Shown here in pieces: positions 1 to 9,289 of a DNA stretch of 64,000 bases. A program made the translations under genes and the position numbers. Within the stretch, counting starts at the first letter, position 1. Each line of letters starts with the position of its first letter. The DNA is from Microbacterium terrae (GTDB lineage Bacteria; Actinomycetota; Actinomycetes; Actinomycetales; Microbacteriaceae). The notes under the pieces are model-generated. The model did not search any database, was not told the DNA's origin, and saw only the letters and a program-made list of their open reading frames with translations. The stretch lies in assembly GCF_017831975.1 (NCBI RefSeq), contig NZ_JAFDSS010000001.1, positions 682,001 to 746,000 on the forward strand, read 5' to 3'.

Positions 1-1
1 G

Positions 2-2965
2 CTCGACGGATCGATCCCGGTGCGGATCGGGCTGCCGCTCGACGGCTGGGCCCTCGCCGTGGTCGGGCCCGACGACCAGCCGGTCGCCGCCGGCGAGGTC
101 GGCGAGCTCATCATCGGCGGAGTCGGCCTCGCGCGGTACCTCGACCCGGTGAAGGACCTCGAGAAGTACGCTCCGATGCCCACCCTCGGCTGGGATCGCG
201 CCTACCGCTCGGGTGACCTCGTGCGCTTCGACCCCGAGGGGCTGGTGTTCCAGGGGCGCGCAGATGATCAGGTCAAGGTCGGCGGCAGGCGCATCGAGCT
301 GGGCGAGGTCGAGTCCGCGCTGCAGGATCTGCCGGGTGTGACCGCCGCGACGGCGGCCGTGCGCACCACCGAAGCCGGCGTTCCGGTGCTCGTCGGCTAC
401 CTCGTCGTCGACGGCGAGCTCGACCGCACCGCGGCCCGCGCCCTGCTCGCGGAACGCCTGCCGGCCGCCGTCGTGCCGCTCCTCGCCGTCGTCGACGAGC
501 TGCCTGTCCGCACCTCGGGCAAGGTCGACCGTGCGGCGCTGCCGTGGCCGCTGCCCGGCGTGGAGGTGCCCGACGCCGGAGTCACGCCCGCCGAGGCGTG
601 GCTCGCCGAGCAGTGGCAGGCCGTGCTGGGCATGCCCGTGCCCGGACGCAAGGCGGACTTCTTCGATCTGGGCGGCGGCTCGCTCTCCGCCGCGCAGCTG
701 GTCTCGCGCATCCGCGCCCGCGTTCCCGAGTTCGCCGTCGCCGACATCTACGACGTCCCGCGCCTGGGCGCCATGGCCAAGGCGCTCGGCCCGTTCCTGA
801 CCGACGACGACGACCACGAGTTCCGGATGCCGGCACCCACGCCGCGCGCCACGCAGTGGGTGCAGACGGTGCTCGGTGTTCCGCTGTTCATCCTGTCGGG
901 CGTGCGCTGGCTGCTCTACCTGCTGACGGCGAGCACCATCCTCAGCGCGTTCGACGGATTCGCGATGCTGCCGACGGTGCCGTGGGCGGTGCTCATCGTG
1001 GGTCTCGTGCTGTTCGCGACGCCGTTCGGTCGCATGGCGATCGCCGCGGTGTCGGCGCGGGTGCTCCTCGCCGGTGTGCGCCCCGGCGACTACCCGCGCG
1101 GCGGCCAGGTGCACCTGCGGCTCTGGCTCGCCGAGCAGATCGCCGACCAGATCGACGCGGTGGGCCTCGCCGGCGCGCCGTGGATCAAGGCGTACGGCCG
1201 CGCGCTCGGAGCGAAGATCGGCAAGGACGTCGACATGCACACGCTTCCGCCGATCACCGGGATGCTCGAGGTGGGCGACCGCGCGGCGATCGAGCCCGAG
1301 GTCGACCTCACCGGCTACTGGATCGACGGTGACCTGCTGCGCATCGGCGAGGTGCGCATCGGCGCCGACGCGACGGTCGGAGCCCGCAGCACGCTGGCAC
1401 CGGGAACGCGGATCGGCCGTCGGGCGGAGATCGCACCCGGATCCGCCGTGTTCGGTCGCGTGCGCGCCGACCAGTCGTGGGCAGGCTCGCCGGCGGTGCG
1501 GGTCGGCGGTGCGAGCGAAGGCTGGCCGGAGGGCGCACCGGTCCCCGCACGACGCTGGCTCTGGGCCTATGCGGGATCGGCGCTGCTGCTCGCGCTCCTT
1601 CCCCTCGCATCCTTCGCTGTGGGCGGCGCAGTGCTGGCGCAGGGTCTTCGCGGCAGCGACGGACTGGCGCAGGCCTTCCTCGCCGCGCTCGCCTGGCTCG
1701 TGCCGGCGACGCTCGCCGTCGGCGCCGTCTTCGCGGTCGCCGTCGTCGTGCTCGTGCGACTGCTCTCACTCGGTCTGACGGAGGGCATCCATCCGGTGCG
1801 CAGCCGCGTCGGCTGGCAGGCCTGGACGATCGAGCGCCTGCTCGACTCCGCGCGCACCATCCTGTTCCCGCTCTACTCGAGCCTGTTCACCCCGATATGG
1901 CTGCGGATGCTGGGCGCCACGGTGGGTCGCGACGTCGAGGCATCCACCGTCCTCCTCATCCCGTCGATGACGCAGATCGACGACGGCGCGTTCCTCGCCG
2001 ACGACACGATGGTCGCCTCGTACGAGCTGCGGCGCGGGTGGCTGCGGATCGGGCCGGTGCGCATCGGCAAGCGCGCCTTCCTCGGCAACTCCGGCATGGC
2101 CTTGCCCGGGCACCGCGTGCCCCGCGACGGACTGGTCGCGGTGCTGTCCGCGGCTCCCGCGAAGGCCAAGGCCGGCTCGTCGTGGCTCGGCTCGCCGGCG
2201 GTGCGGCTGCGGCGCACCACCGCCGACGGCGACCAGAGCCGTACGTACGACCCGCCGCTGCGGCTGCGGCTGGCGCGCGCGGCGTGGGAGCTCTGCCGCA
2301 TCATCCCCGTCATCGTCTCGTGCGCCGTCGGCGTTTCGGTGCTGTTCGCCCTCGCCGCCCTGGCGGAGTGGGCGGGGGTGTGGGTCGCCCTCGTGCTGTC
2401 GGGGTTCGTGATGCTCGTCGCCGGTGCGGTGGCCGCAGGCATCACCGCTGCGATGAAGTGGATCATCGTCGGGCCGATCCGCGCGGGCGAACAGCCGCTG
2501 TGGTCGAGCTTCGTGTGGCGCACCGAGGTGTCCGACACATTCACCGAGATGGTCGCCGCGCCGTGGTTCGCCCGGAGCGCCGCCGGAACTCCGGCGCTCG
2601 CCGTCTGGCTGCGTGCGATGGGCGCGAAGATCGGCCGCGGCGTGTGGTGCGAGAGCTACTGGCTGCCCGAACCCGACCTCGTCACCCTCGGCGACGGTTC
2701 GACCGTCAACCGGGGGTGCGTCGTGCAGACGCACCTGTTCCATGATCGAATCATGAGCATGGACACCGTCGAACTCGAGACCGGGGCGACCCTCGGCCCG
2801 CACAGTGTGATCCTGCCCGCCGCCGCCATCGGCGCGCACGCGACAGTGGGGCCGGCGTCGCTCGTGATGCGCGGCGAGTCCGTGCCGGTCGGCTCGCGCT
2901 GGAGCGGCAACCCGATCGGCCCGTGGCGCGCGGTCACGGTGCGCGCCTACCAGTCGACATCGTGA
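2..2965 (+). CDS. Pls-like membrane NRPS, 3' part (5' end outside window)
   Basis: The reading frame is already open at base 2, so the gene starts before the window. What is visible (numbered from the GTG at 20) is the end of an adenylation domain (YRSGDL near residue 62, GRADDQVKVGGRRIELGEVE near 80-100, RTSGKVDR near 165), then a peptidyl-carrier domain with LGGGS, its phosphopantetheine serine at about 221. After that come three pairs of membrane segments (about 285-345, 510-590, 765-815), alternating with three soluble domains rich in left-handed beta-helix repeats of the acetyltransferase type. This A-PCP-TM-C1-TM-C2-TM-C3 layout is that of epsilon-poly-L-lysine synthetase (Pls) and relatives, which polymerise an amino acid without a thioesterase. 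The substrate cannot be told because the specificity-pocket part of the A domain is missing. The stop overlaps the GTG of the next gene, so the two are probably co-translated. Confidence 0.85.
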   Translation, partial: LDGSIPVRIGLPLDGWALAVVGPDDQPVAAGEVGELIIGGVGLARYLDPVKDLEKYAPMPTLGWDRAYRSGDLVRFDPEGLVFQGRADDQVKVGGRRIELGEVESALQDLPGVTAATAAVRTTEAGVPVLVGYLVVDGELDRTAARALLAERLPAAVVPLLAVVDELPVRTSGKVDRAALPWPLPGVEVPDAGVTPAEAWLAEQWQAVLGMPVPGRKADFFDLGGGSLSAAQLVSRIRARVPEFAVADIYDVPRLGAMAKALGPFLTDDDDHEFRMPAPTPRATQWVQTVLGVPLFILSGVRWLLYLLTASTILSAFDGFAMLPTVPWAVLIVGLVLFATPFGRMAIAAVSARVLLAGVRPGDYPRGGQVHLRLWLAEQIADQIDAVGLAGAPWIKAYGRALGAKIGKDVDMHTLPPITGMLEVGDRAAIEPEVDLTGYWIDGDLLRIGEVRIGADATVGARSTLAPGTRIGRRAEIAPGSAVFGRVRADQSWAGSPAVRVGGASEGWPEGAPVPARRWLWAYAGSALLLALLPLASFAVGGAVLAQGLRGSDGLAQAFLAALAWLVPATLAVGAVFAVAVVVLVRLLSLGLTEGIHPVRSRVGWQAWTIERLLDSARTILFPLYSSLFTPIWLRMLGATVGRDVEASTVLLIPSMTQIDDGAFLADDTMVASYELRRGWLRIGPVRIGKRAFLGNSGMALPGHRVPRDGLVAVLSAAPAKAKAGSSWLGSPAVRLRRTTADGDQSRTYDPPLRLRLARAAWELCRIIPVIVSCAVGVSVLFALAALAEWAGVWVALVLSGFVMLVAGAVAAGITAAMKWIIVGPIRAGEQPLWSSFVWRTEVSDTFTEMVAAPWFARSAAGTPALAVWLRAMGAKIGRGVWCESYWLPEPDLVTLGDGSTVNRGCVVQTHLFHDRIMSMDTVELETGATLGPHSVILPAAAIGAHATVGPASLVMRGESVPVGSRWSGNPIGPWRAVTVRAYQSTS

Positions 2966-4260
2966 CGGCCGACAGGTATTCGCCCCGGAGCGGAGACACC
3001 ACCTACGACGTCGAGAGCTACGACCTCGACATCGCGTACCGCGTGCGCACGAACCGCCTCGAGGGGCGGGCCGTCGTCAATGCGGTCGCCGCGGTGCGCA
3101 CGCGCTCGATCTCGCTCGACCTCATCGGTCTGCGCGTGAGCCGCGTGCGGGTGGACGGTGATCCCCGCACGACGTACCGCCAGAGCACGAGCGCCGTGCG
3201 CGTCGGCCTGCCGCGGACCATGGAGCCCGGCGAGGCGTTCTCGGTCGAGGTCGTCTACGCGGGGATGCCGCACCCCCGGCGCACCCGCTGGGGCACCCTC
3301 GGGTGGGAGGAGCTCGAAGACGGCGTGCTCGTCGCATCGCAGCCCGTCGGCGCGCCGACGTGGTTCCCCTGCAACGACCGTCCCGACGACCGGGCCCGCA
3401 TGCGGATCTCGGTGACCACCGAGGCCGAGTACGTCGTCGCGGCGACCGGAGTGGCGGAGCCGCCCGTGCGTCTGGGCGGGCGGATGCGGTGGACCTTCGT
3501 CTCGGAGAATCCGACGGCCACCTACCTCGCCGCGGTGCACATCGGGCGCTACCGCAGTTCATCGCAGGGCCGGGTCGAGTACGTCCACCCGCCGAGGCTG
3601 CGCGCATCGGTGGAACGGGCATTCGCCGACGTGCCGCGCATCCTCGACACCTTCGAGTCGGCGTTCGGCCCCTACCCGCAGGACACCTGCACGGTGGTCG
3701 TGACCGACGACCCTCTCGAGATCCCCCTCGAGGCGCAGGGCCTCGTCGTGTTCGGGTCGAACCACTTGGGCGCTGACACCGCCCGGCTCATCCCGCACGA
3801 GCTCGCGCACCAGTGGTTCGGCAACAGCGTCGGCCTCGCCACCTGGAGCGACATCTGGCTCAATGAGGGGTTCGCGTGCTTCGCGGAGTGGCTGTGGTCG
3901 GAGGCATCCGGCGGCCCGACGATCGCCGACCTCGCCGACGAGCACCATGCGCGGCTGCGGGCTCTGCCGCAGGATCTCGTGCTCGGCGATCCGGGTCCCG
4001 ACCTCATGTTCGACGATCGGGTCTACAAGCGCGGTGCGCTCACGCTCGAGGCGCTGCGGCGCACGCTGGGCACCGAGGCGTTCGGCGACCTGATCCGGCA
4101 CTGGACGACGCGCCACCGCCACCTGCTGGCGACGACCGCCGACTTCCGCCTGTGCGTCGAGAGCGTCAGCGGCGCACCGCACACCGCGCTCCTCGACGCA
4201 TGGCTCATCGACCCGGCGCTTCCCCCGCTTCCGCCGCGGCCGGGCGCAGCGCGACGCTGA
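2962..4260 (+). CDS. M1 family metallopeptidase (aminopeptidase N-like)
   Basis: A 432-residue zinc peptidase of the M1 clan: an N-terminal beta domain followed by a thermolysin-like catalytic domain. The zinc site is HELAHQWFGN (His279, Glu280, His283) with the third ligand in NEGFA (Glu302), at the 18-residue spacing usual for M1. It lacks the long C-terminal helical domain of PepN (about 850 residues) and so belongs to the short actinobacterial M1 proteins. No signal peptide is visible. I chose GTG 2962 because it overlaps the TGA of the NRPS-like gene; an ATG at 2923 would overlap it by 43 bases. The tight coupling suggests a link to the Pls-like product, for example trimming or degrading a peptide polymer, but that is inference. 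The 3' end overlaps the convergent PPTase gene by 56 bases. Confidence 0.85.
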   Translation: MTADRYSPRSGDTTYDVESYDLDIAYRVRTNRLEGRAVVNAVAAVRTRSISLDLIGLRVSRVRVDGDPRTTYRQSTSAVRVGLPRTMEPGEAFSVEVVYAGMPHPRRTRWGTLGWEELEDGVLVASQPVGAPTWFPCNDRPDDRARMRISVTTEAEYVVAATGVAEPPVRLGGRMRWTFVSENPTATYLAAVHIGRYRSSSQGRVEYVHPPRLRASVERAFADVPRILDTFESAFGPYPQDTCTVVVTDDPLEIPLEAQGLVVFGSNHLGADTARLIPHELAHQWFGNSVGLATWSDIWLNEGFACFAEWLWSEASGGPTIADLADEHHARLRALPQDLVLGDPGPDLMFDDRVYKRGALTLEALRRTLGTEAFGDLIRHWTTRHRHLLATTADFRLCVESVSGAPHTALLDAWLIDPALPPLPPRPGAARR

Positions 4261-4789
4261 CGACCGTGCCGGCCGGCCCTGCGGCATCCCACCCGGAGAA
4301 CGCGCCCCCGCCGGGAACAGACGCCTCCCAGTGCGGTGGAGTGCCGGAGCCGCCGAGCGGGAGCTCCCGAACCACGACGCCCGCCGGATCGACGCGCAGG
4401 CCCCGGCCGTCGGCCTTGAGCGCGGCTTCGACGCGTGCCCACTCCCGCGGCGACGAGACGGTGCCCGGCCCGAGCACGCCGCGGTAGCTCTCGCCGTCGC
4501 CCGGCTGCGCCGTTTCGGCGTCGATCCCGACGGACGCCGCCGCCGCTCGGGGCGCCGTCGCGACGACGGCGAAGCCGCCGGTGTAGGTCACGCTCGCCAC
4601 GGCGTCGGCTCCCGCGATCCGCACCGCGCCGTGCGGACCGCCGCAGTGCACGCAGGGGTTGGTCAATCGAGCGGATGCGGGGAGCATCATGCGCAGCAGC
4701 GCCCAGGCGATGTCGCGACGGGCCACCCCCGGCTCCAGCGGAGCCCAGCGCAGCGTGAACGGCGCATCCGCCGCGTCGCGCCCGTTCAC
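4205..4789 (-). CDS. 4'-phosphopantetheinyl transferase superfamily protein (Sfp-type)
   Basis: A 194-residue protein with the two family signatures: a G-I-D-A-E segment (Mg/CoA-binding acidic residues) in the middle and a W-x-x-x-E-A-x-x-K-A motif about 45 residues later. Enzymes of this family move the phosphopantetheine arm of CoA onto the serine of carrier proteins. The nearest possible client is the carrier domain of the Pls-like NRPS just over 1.2 kb away on the opposite strand. The GTG start at 4789 overlaps the TGA of the NUDIX gene upstream (GTGA), so it is translated as the last gene of the glnR-side minus-strand run. Its last 56 bases lie antisense to the end of the M1 peptidase gene. 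The sequence is divergent and Ala-rich, so the family call rests on the two motifs plus context. Confidence 0.7.
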   Translation of the reverse strand: MNGRDAADAPFTLRWAPLEPGVARRDIAWALLRMMLPASARLTNPCVHCGGPHGAVRIAGADAVASVTYTGGFAVVATAPRAAAASVGIDAETAQPGDGESYRGVLGPGTVSSPREWARVEAALKADGRGLRVDPAGVVVRELPLGGSGTPPHWEASVPGGGAFSGWDAAGPAGTVVSVALRPAAAEAGEAPGR

Positions 4790-5724
4790 ACCTTCGGGAC
4801 GTGCGTCTCGATCGCGACGATCCCCGACCCGGGGTTGTCGACCGACAGGTGCACGACGGAGAAGGCCGCGGGGTCCAGTGCAGACGCGCTGCCGAGGTAC
4901 GAGCCGCGCAGCGTTCCCGTCGCCAGGGCGATCTCGGTGAGGATCTCGGGGAGCACGGGGCCGTGACTGCACACCACGGCGGTGCGACGGGCGCGCACGA
5001 GATCGCCGACCACGGTGCGGGCGTCGGACTCGCCGACCTCCCACGCGTCCTGGCTGATCAGCTTCGACGTGTCGGGCGTGCGGCCCACCGCGGCAGCGAG
5101 CGGCTTCACCGTCTTCATGCACCGCTCGGCCGGACTCGTGACGATGCGGTTCGCGCCGAAGGCGAGAAGGGGACCCACGATCGCCTTCGCCTGCTTGCGG
5201 CCACGGGGGGCCAGTGGCCGCGCGGCATCCTTCCCCTCCCAGTCGTCGCGGGCGAGCGCCTTCGCGTGGCGCAGCACGATGAGGGGGAACGTGCGCAGCA
5301 CCCGCTCGTCGACGAGGCGGAGGAAATGGTCGATGATCTCGACGTCGACCGGATAGCTGAGCCGCTTGCGGGCCTTCTTCACCGGCACCCACTCGAGCGC
5401 GGCGATCTCGCGGTTCGGCACGAACGCGCTCGCGCGGATCGCATCCTCCGTCGCCTCCGCGGCCCAGTAGTGCACGATCTTCGTGCGCTTGCTGGGGAGC
5501 CGATAGCGCGAGACGCCCACCGGCACGCCGAGTGCGACGCGGATGCCGGTCTCTTCGAAGATCTCGCGAACGGCGGTCTCGGCGAGCATCTCTCCGGGAT
5601 CGACCTTGCCCTTGGGCAGCGTCACGTCGCGGTATCGCGTGCGGTGGATCAGCAGGACGTGCAGCCTCTCGTCGACGATCCGCCACAGGACGCCGCCGGC
5701 TGCGTAGACGGCGGTCTCGGTCAT
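4786..5724 (-). CDS. NUDIX hydrolase with C-terminal histidine-phosphatase domain (MutT1-like)
   Basis: A 312-residue two-domain enzyme. Residues about 5-140 form a NUDIX domain whose box begins GKVDPGE and ends REIFEETGI, matching the G-x5-E-x7-REUxEExGU rule. Residues about 145-312 form a phosphoglycerate-mutase-like domain with LRHAK as the RH motif and a late CSHGP histidine. This arrangement and length match mycobacterial MutT1, which hydrolyses 8-oxo-(d)GTP and diadenosine polyphosphates, so nucleotide-pool sanitation is the likely role. The ATG at 5724 overlaps the TGA of the polyphosphate kinase gene by four bases (ATGA), so the two are translationally coupled. Confidence 0.85.
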   Translation of the reverse strand: MTETAVYAAGGVLWRIVDERLHVLLIHRTRYRDVTLPKGKVDPGEMLAETAVREIFEETGIRVALGVPVGVSRYRLPSKRTKIVHYWAAEATEDAIRASAFVPNREIAALEWVPVKKARKRLSYPVDVEIIDHFLRLVDERVLRTFPLIVLRHAKALARDDWEGKDAARPLAPRGRKQAKAIVGPLLAFGANRIVTSPAERCMKTVKPLAAAVGRTPDTSKLISQDAWEVGESDARTVVGDLVRARRTAVVCSHGPVLPEILTEIALATGTLRGSYLGSASALDPAAFSVVHLSVDNPGSGIVAIETHVPKV

Positions 5725-7886
5725 CGAACCGCCCGCGCCCGGCGGCGGCGCTGCACACTCGACATCGTCTTGTCCTGCATGTCGAGGAGCAGCTTGCCGT
5801 GCTCGTCGACGTTGTGGCGCGTCCAGGTGCCGTCGGGGCCCAGATGCCAGGAGCTCGTGGAGTCGCTCATCGCCAGGTCGAACAGGTCGGTGAGCTCCTT
5901 CACGTGCGCGGGCGCGGTCACGCGGACGAGGGCTTCGACGCGCCGGTCGAGGTTGCGGTGCATCATGTCGGCGCTGCCGATGTAGACCTCGGGGTCGCCG
6001 TCGCCCTCGAACAGGAACAGGCGCGAGTGCTCGAGATACCGGCCCAGGATGCTGCGCACGGTGATGTTCTCGCTCATCCCCTCGACACCGGGCTTGAGCG
6101 AGCAGATGCCGCGCACCCACACCTCGACCTTCACCCCGGCCTGGCTCGCACGGTAGAGCGCGTCGATGATCTGCTCGTCGACCATCGAGTTGACCTTGAT
6201 GCGCACGCGCGCCTTCTTGCCCGCGAGGGCGTTGCGGCGCTCCTTGTCGATCAGGCGCAGCAGGCCCTTCCGCAGGTGGAGCGGGGCGACGAGGAGCCGC
6301 TTGAACTTCTTCTCGATCGCGTAGCCGCTCAGCTCGTTGAACAGGCGCGTGAGGTCGCGGCCGACCTGGTCGTCGACCGTGAACAGACCGAAGTCCTCGT
6401 AGATGCGCGAGGTCTTGGGGTTGTAGTTGCCGGTGCCGATGTGGCTGTAGCTGCGGAGCACGCCGTCTTCCTCGCGGATGACGTTGACGAGCTTGCAGTG
6501 GGTCTTGAGGCCGACCAGGCCGTAGACGACGTGCACGCCGGCCTTCTCGAGCTTTCGCGCCCAGACGATGTTGTTGGCCTCGTCGAAGCGCGCCTTCACC
6601 TCGACGAGGGCGAGCACCTGCTTGCCCGACTCGGCGGCGTCGATGAGCGCCTGCACGATCGGGCTGTCGCCCGACGTGCGGTACAGGGTCTGCTTGATGG
6701 CGAGCACGTGCGGGTCCTTCGCCGCCTGCTCGAGGAACGCCTGCACGCTCGTCGCGAACGACTCGTACGGGTGGTGCACCAGCACGTCGCCCTTGCGGAT
6801 CGCGGCGAAGATGTCGGGTCGCGAGTTGTTGTCGCCCGGCTGGAAGGCCGTCGTCGTCGTCGGCAGGTGCGGCTTGAACCGCAGGTCGGGACGGTCGATG
6901 CGCGACAGGTCGAACAGGCCGCGCAGGTCGAGCGGACCGGGGAGGCGGTAGACCTCCTGCGCCGTGATGTCGAGCTCGGTGATGAGCAGGTCGAGCGTGA
7001 CGTCGTCCATGTCGTCGGTGATCTCGAGGCGGATGGGCGGTCCGAACCGCCGACGCAGCAGCTCGGCCTCGAGGGCCTGGATGAGGTTCTCGCTCTCGTC
7101 CTCCTCGATCATCACGTCTTCGTTGCGCGTGAGACGGAAGGCGTGGTGGTCGAGCACCTCCATGCCGGGGAAGAGGTCGTCGAGGTGGTTCGAGATCAGG
7201 TCCTCGAGCGGGAGGCGGCGCACCGCCGATCCCTCCGCGGGAAGGTCGACGAACCGGGGGAGCATCGGCGGAACCTTGAGGCGCGCGAACTCCTGGCGCC
7301 CGGTGCGGGCGTTGCGGATGCGTATGGCGAGGTTGAGGGAGAGCCCCGAGATGTAGGGGAAGGGGTGGGCGGGGTCGACGGCCAGCGGCATCAGCACCGG
7401 GAACACCTGCGCCTGGAAGTACTCGTAGAGCGTGGCGCGCTCGTCGTCGGTGAGCGCCTCGTAGGTGAGGATCTCGATGCCGGCGTCGGCGAGCGCCGGC
7501 CGCACCTGCTCGGTCCACGCGGCGGCGTGGCGCAGCTGCAGCAGGTGCGACTCGGCCGAGATGTCGGCGAGCACGTCGGCCGGTGCGCGGCCGACGTTGG
7601 TCGGCACGGCGAGCCCGGTCACGATGCGGCGCTTGAGTCCGGCGACGCGGACCATGAAGAACTCGTCGAGGTTGCTCGCGAAGATCGCCAGGAAGTTCGC
7701 GCGCTCCAGCGCGGGAAGGGCGGGATCCTCGGCGAGTTCGAGGACCCGCTGGTTGAACGCCAGCCAGCTGACCTCGCGGTCGAGATAGCGATGGTCGGGC
7801 AGCTGCGAGTCGAAGGCTTCCTCGAGGTCGAAGTCGTCGTCATCCGCGTCGCCGAGCCCGGCGTCGAGCACGTCCTGTTCGATCAT
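5721..7886 (-). CDS. ppk: RNA degradosome/polyphosphate kinase (PPK1)
   Basis: A 721-residue PPK1 of standard length. It reversibly polymerises the gamma-phosphate of ATP into inorganic polyphosphate. Visible marks are the N-terminal domain ([15 protein letters not shown]), the catalytic phospholipase-D-like half, and [12 protein letters not shown], which carries the histidine that becomes phosphorylated. The first 25 residues are Asp-rich, as in many actinobacterial PPKs. The ATG at 7886 is the only start close to the conserved beginning. An A-rich hexamer that fits the -10 pattern (7893-7898 on the minus strand) ends 6 nt before it, so the transcript may be leaderless. mutT1-like and the PPTase follow with overlapping stops and starts. 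glnR lies 74 bp upstream on the same strand. Confidence 0.95.
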   Translation of the reverse strand: MIEQDVLDAGLGDADDDDFDLEEAFDSQLPDHRYLDREVSWLAFNQRVLELAEDPALPALERANFLAIFASNLDEFFMVRVAGLKRRIVTGLAVPTNVGRAPADVLADISAESHLLQLRHAAAWTEQVRPALADAGIEILTYEALTDDERATLYEYFQAQVFPVLMPLAVDPAHPFPYISGLSLNLAIRIRNARTGRQEFARLKVPPMLPRFVDLPAEGSAVRRLPLEDLISNHLDDLFPGMEVLDHHAFRLTRNEDVMIEEDESENLIQALEAELLRRRFGPPIRLEITDDMDDVTLDLLITELDITAQEVYRLPGPLDLRGLFDLSRIDRPDLRFKPHLPTTTTAFQPGDNNSRPDIFAAIRKGDVLVHHPYESFATSVQAFLEQAAKDPHVLAIKQTLYRTSGDSPIVQALIDAAESGKQVLALVEVKARFDEANNIVWARKLEKAGVHVVYGLVGLKTHCKLVNVIREEDGVLRSYSHIGTGNYNPKTSRIYEDFGLFTVDDQVGRDLTRLFNELSGYAIEKKFKRLLVAPLHLRKGLLRLIDKERRNALAGKKARVRIKVNSMVDEQIIDALYRASQAGVKVEVWVRGICSLKPGVEGMSENITVRSILGRYLEHSRLFLFEGDGDPEVYIGSADMMHRNLDRRVEALVRVTAPAHVKELTDLFDLAMSDSTSSWHLGPDGTWTRHNVDEHGKLLLDMQDKTMSSVQRRRRARAVR

Positions 7887-7960
7887 CCCCTCATCATTGC
7901 AGTGAGAGGTGACGTGCGTGTGAACTGCGTCGGCAAACGGATGACGCTCGGCGCGTGCCG

Positions 7961-8659
7961 TCAGGCGTCGGTGCGCTCGCGCGGCGCGGGCAGCTGGTCG
8001 TCTTCGTAGACGTTGAAGCGGTACCCGACGTTTCGCACCGTGCCGATGAGCTGCTCGAGGTCGCCGAGCTTGGCGCGCAGGCGGCGCACGTGCACATCGA
8101 CCGTGCGCGTGCCGCCGAAGTAGTCGTAGCCCCAGACCTCGCTGAGCAGCTGCTCGCGCGTGAACACCCGCGACGGGTGGGTCGCGAAGAAGTGGAGGAG
8201 CTGGAACTCCTTGTAGGTGAGGTCGAGCGGCTTGCCGTGGACCTTCGCCGAGTACGACGACTCGTCGATGGTGATGCCCGACGTCTGGATGCGCGTCGAC
8301 ACCTGCTCGGCGCTCTGGCGGCCGATCGCGAGCCGCACGCGGGCGTCGACCTCGGCAGGACCGGCGGTGACGAGGATGACGTCGTCGACGCCCCAGTCCG
8401 TCGACACGGCGGTGAGGCCGCCCTCGGTGACCACGAGCAGCAGAGGCGCGTCGAGACCGGTCGTGTTGAGGATCTTGCAGAGCGACTTCGCGCCGACGAG
8501 GTCGACGCGCGCGTCGACGAAGATGATGTCCGCGCTGGGGGCGTTCACCAGTTGCGCAGGCTCCGCAGGGATCTGGCGCACTCGGTGGCTCAGCAGCTCG
8601 AGCGAGGGCAGGACGGGGCCCCCTCCCTGCGCGGAGCTCAGGACCAGAAGCTGTGCCAA
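7961..8659 (-). CDS. glnR: GlnR, OmpR-type nitrogen-metabolism regulator
   Basis: A 232-residue receiver plus winged-helix protein. The stretch [16 protein letters not shown] and the effector end ([20 protein letters not shown], then [20 protein letters not shown]) are those of actinobacterial GlnR, which controls glutamine synthetase, ammonium uptake and other nitrogen genes. The receiver is atypical: a candidate phospho-acceptor Asp sits in FVDAR, but the N-terminal acidic pair and the usual KP lysine are absent, as known for orphan GlnR. No sensor kinase is adjacent. The TTG start at 8659 is chosen because AAAGG lies 7 nt upstream and the encoded MAQLLVLSS matches family N termini. A TACACT box at 8706-8701 (minus) may be its -10. 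Confidence 0.85.
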   Translation of the reverse strand: MAQLLVLSSAQGGGPVLPSLELLSHRVRQIPAEPAQLVNAPSADIIFVDARVDLVGAKSLCKILNTTGLDAPLLLVVTEGGLTAVSTDWGVDDVILVTAGPAEVDARVRLAIGRQSAEQVSTRIQTSGITIDESSYSAKVHGKPLDLTYKEFQLLHFFATHPSRVFTREQLLSEVWGYDYFGGTRTVDVHVRRLRAKLGDLEQLIGTVRNVGYRFNVYEDDQLPAPRERTDA

Positions 8660-8820
8660 TGCGTCGCCTTTCCGGCACGGGGGGTCGCGCCGTGCCCCCC
8701 AGTGTACGGCGTAGGCGGGCATGCATCCGCCGCCACGCGTCATCATGACGGTCGGGGCGCCTCGGGACCGGCTCGCGATCCGGTTCCCACGCCCGGGCTC
8801 CCGTGAGCGACAATGGGGGG

Positions 8821-9111
8821 ATGAGCACGCCTCCTCTGGCTCCACGCCGCACGTTCGGCGGCATCGTCGCGGTGTGGGTGTGCGCGGCGGTCCTCGCCGT
8901 CTTCATCGGTCTCGTCGTGGGCGCGGATGCGCGGGCCCAGTGGCTCGCCGTCGGACTCGGCGCGTGCCTCCTCCTCGCCTTCGCCATTCAGCTCCGCACC
9001 GGACGATCGCAGGGATTCACCGAGCGCGTCGCGGCGAGCGTGCTGGGTGCTCTCGTGGTGATGGGCGTCATCAGCCTCGGGTTCGGTCTCGCCGCCGTCA
9101 TCCCCGGGTAG
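8821..9111 (+). CDS. small membrane protein, unknown function
   Basis: A 96-residue protein with a short charged N terminus and three predicted membrane helices (about residues 12-34, 39-56 and 69-94), separated by short Arg/Gly loops. No catalytic motif is recognisable and the family is not known to me. The ATG follows a run of six G residues, with GACAAT (8809-8814) exactly 6 nt upstream as a possible -10, so it may be a leaderless transcript. It diverges from glnR. Confidence 0.7.
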   Translation: MSTPPLAPRRTFGGIVAVWVCAAVLAVFIGLVVGADARAQWLAVGLGACLLLAFAIQLRTGRSQGFTERVAASVLGALVVMGVISLGFGLAAVIPG

Positions 9112-9153
9112 CGCGCTCGACGGGCATCCGCCGACCGACCGGCGAAGTCGGAC

Positions 9154-9159
9154 TAGACT
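9154..9159 (+). promoter_or_regulatory. -10 box TAGACT of the 37-aa gene
   Basis: TAGACT ends 6 nt before the ATG at 9166, the spacing expected when transcription begins at or next to the start codon (leaderless mRNA). I see no convincing -35. Confidence 0.55.
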
Positions 9160-9165
9160 GACGCC

Positions 9166-9279
9166 ATGAATCTCGTCGCGCTCGAACTGTTCTTCGTGGG
9201 ACTCCTCGGCCTCGCGAGCCTCGCCATCGCCTTCGTGTCCGTGGTGGTCGTGAAGAACCTGTACCGCGGCCAGCGCTGA
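9166..9279 (+). CDS. 37-aa single-helix membrane protein, unknown function
   Basis: A 37-codon gene in the 178-base gap between its neighbours. The product is one hydrophobic helix (about residues 4-29, LFFVGLLGLASLAIAFVSVV) with a short basic tail, KNLYRGQR, which gives an N-out/C-in single-pass topology by the positive-inside rule. Support that it is real comes from the ATG placed 6 nt after a good -10 box, a uniform high-GC third position, and the close fit to the following gene, whose GTG lies 11 bases after this stop. It may be the first gene of an operon with the nitrobindin-like and YgfZ-like genes. Function unknown. Confidence 0.6.
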   Translation: MNLVALELFFVGLLGLASLAIAFVSVVVVKNLYRGQR

Positions 9280-9289
9280 CGAGCCGATC

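Noticed and set aside
5532..8009. An 825-codon open frame antisense to ppk and mutT1-like genes
   Set aside because: The product is a low-complexity Arg/Val/Leu string, and the opposite strand encodes a complete, motif-rich PPK. High GC makes long antisense frames common.
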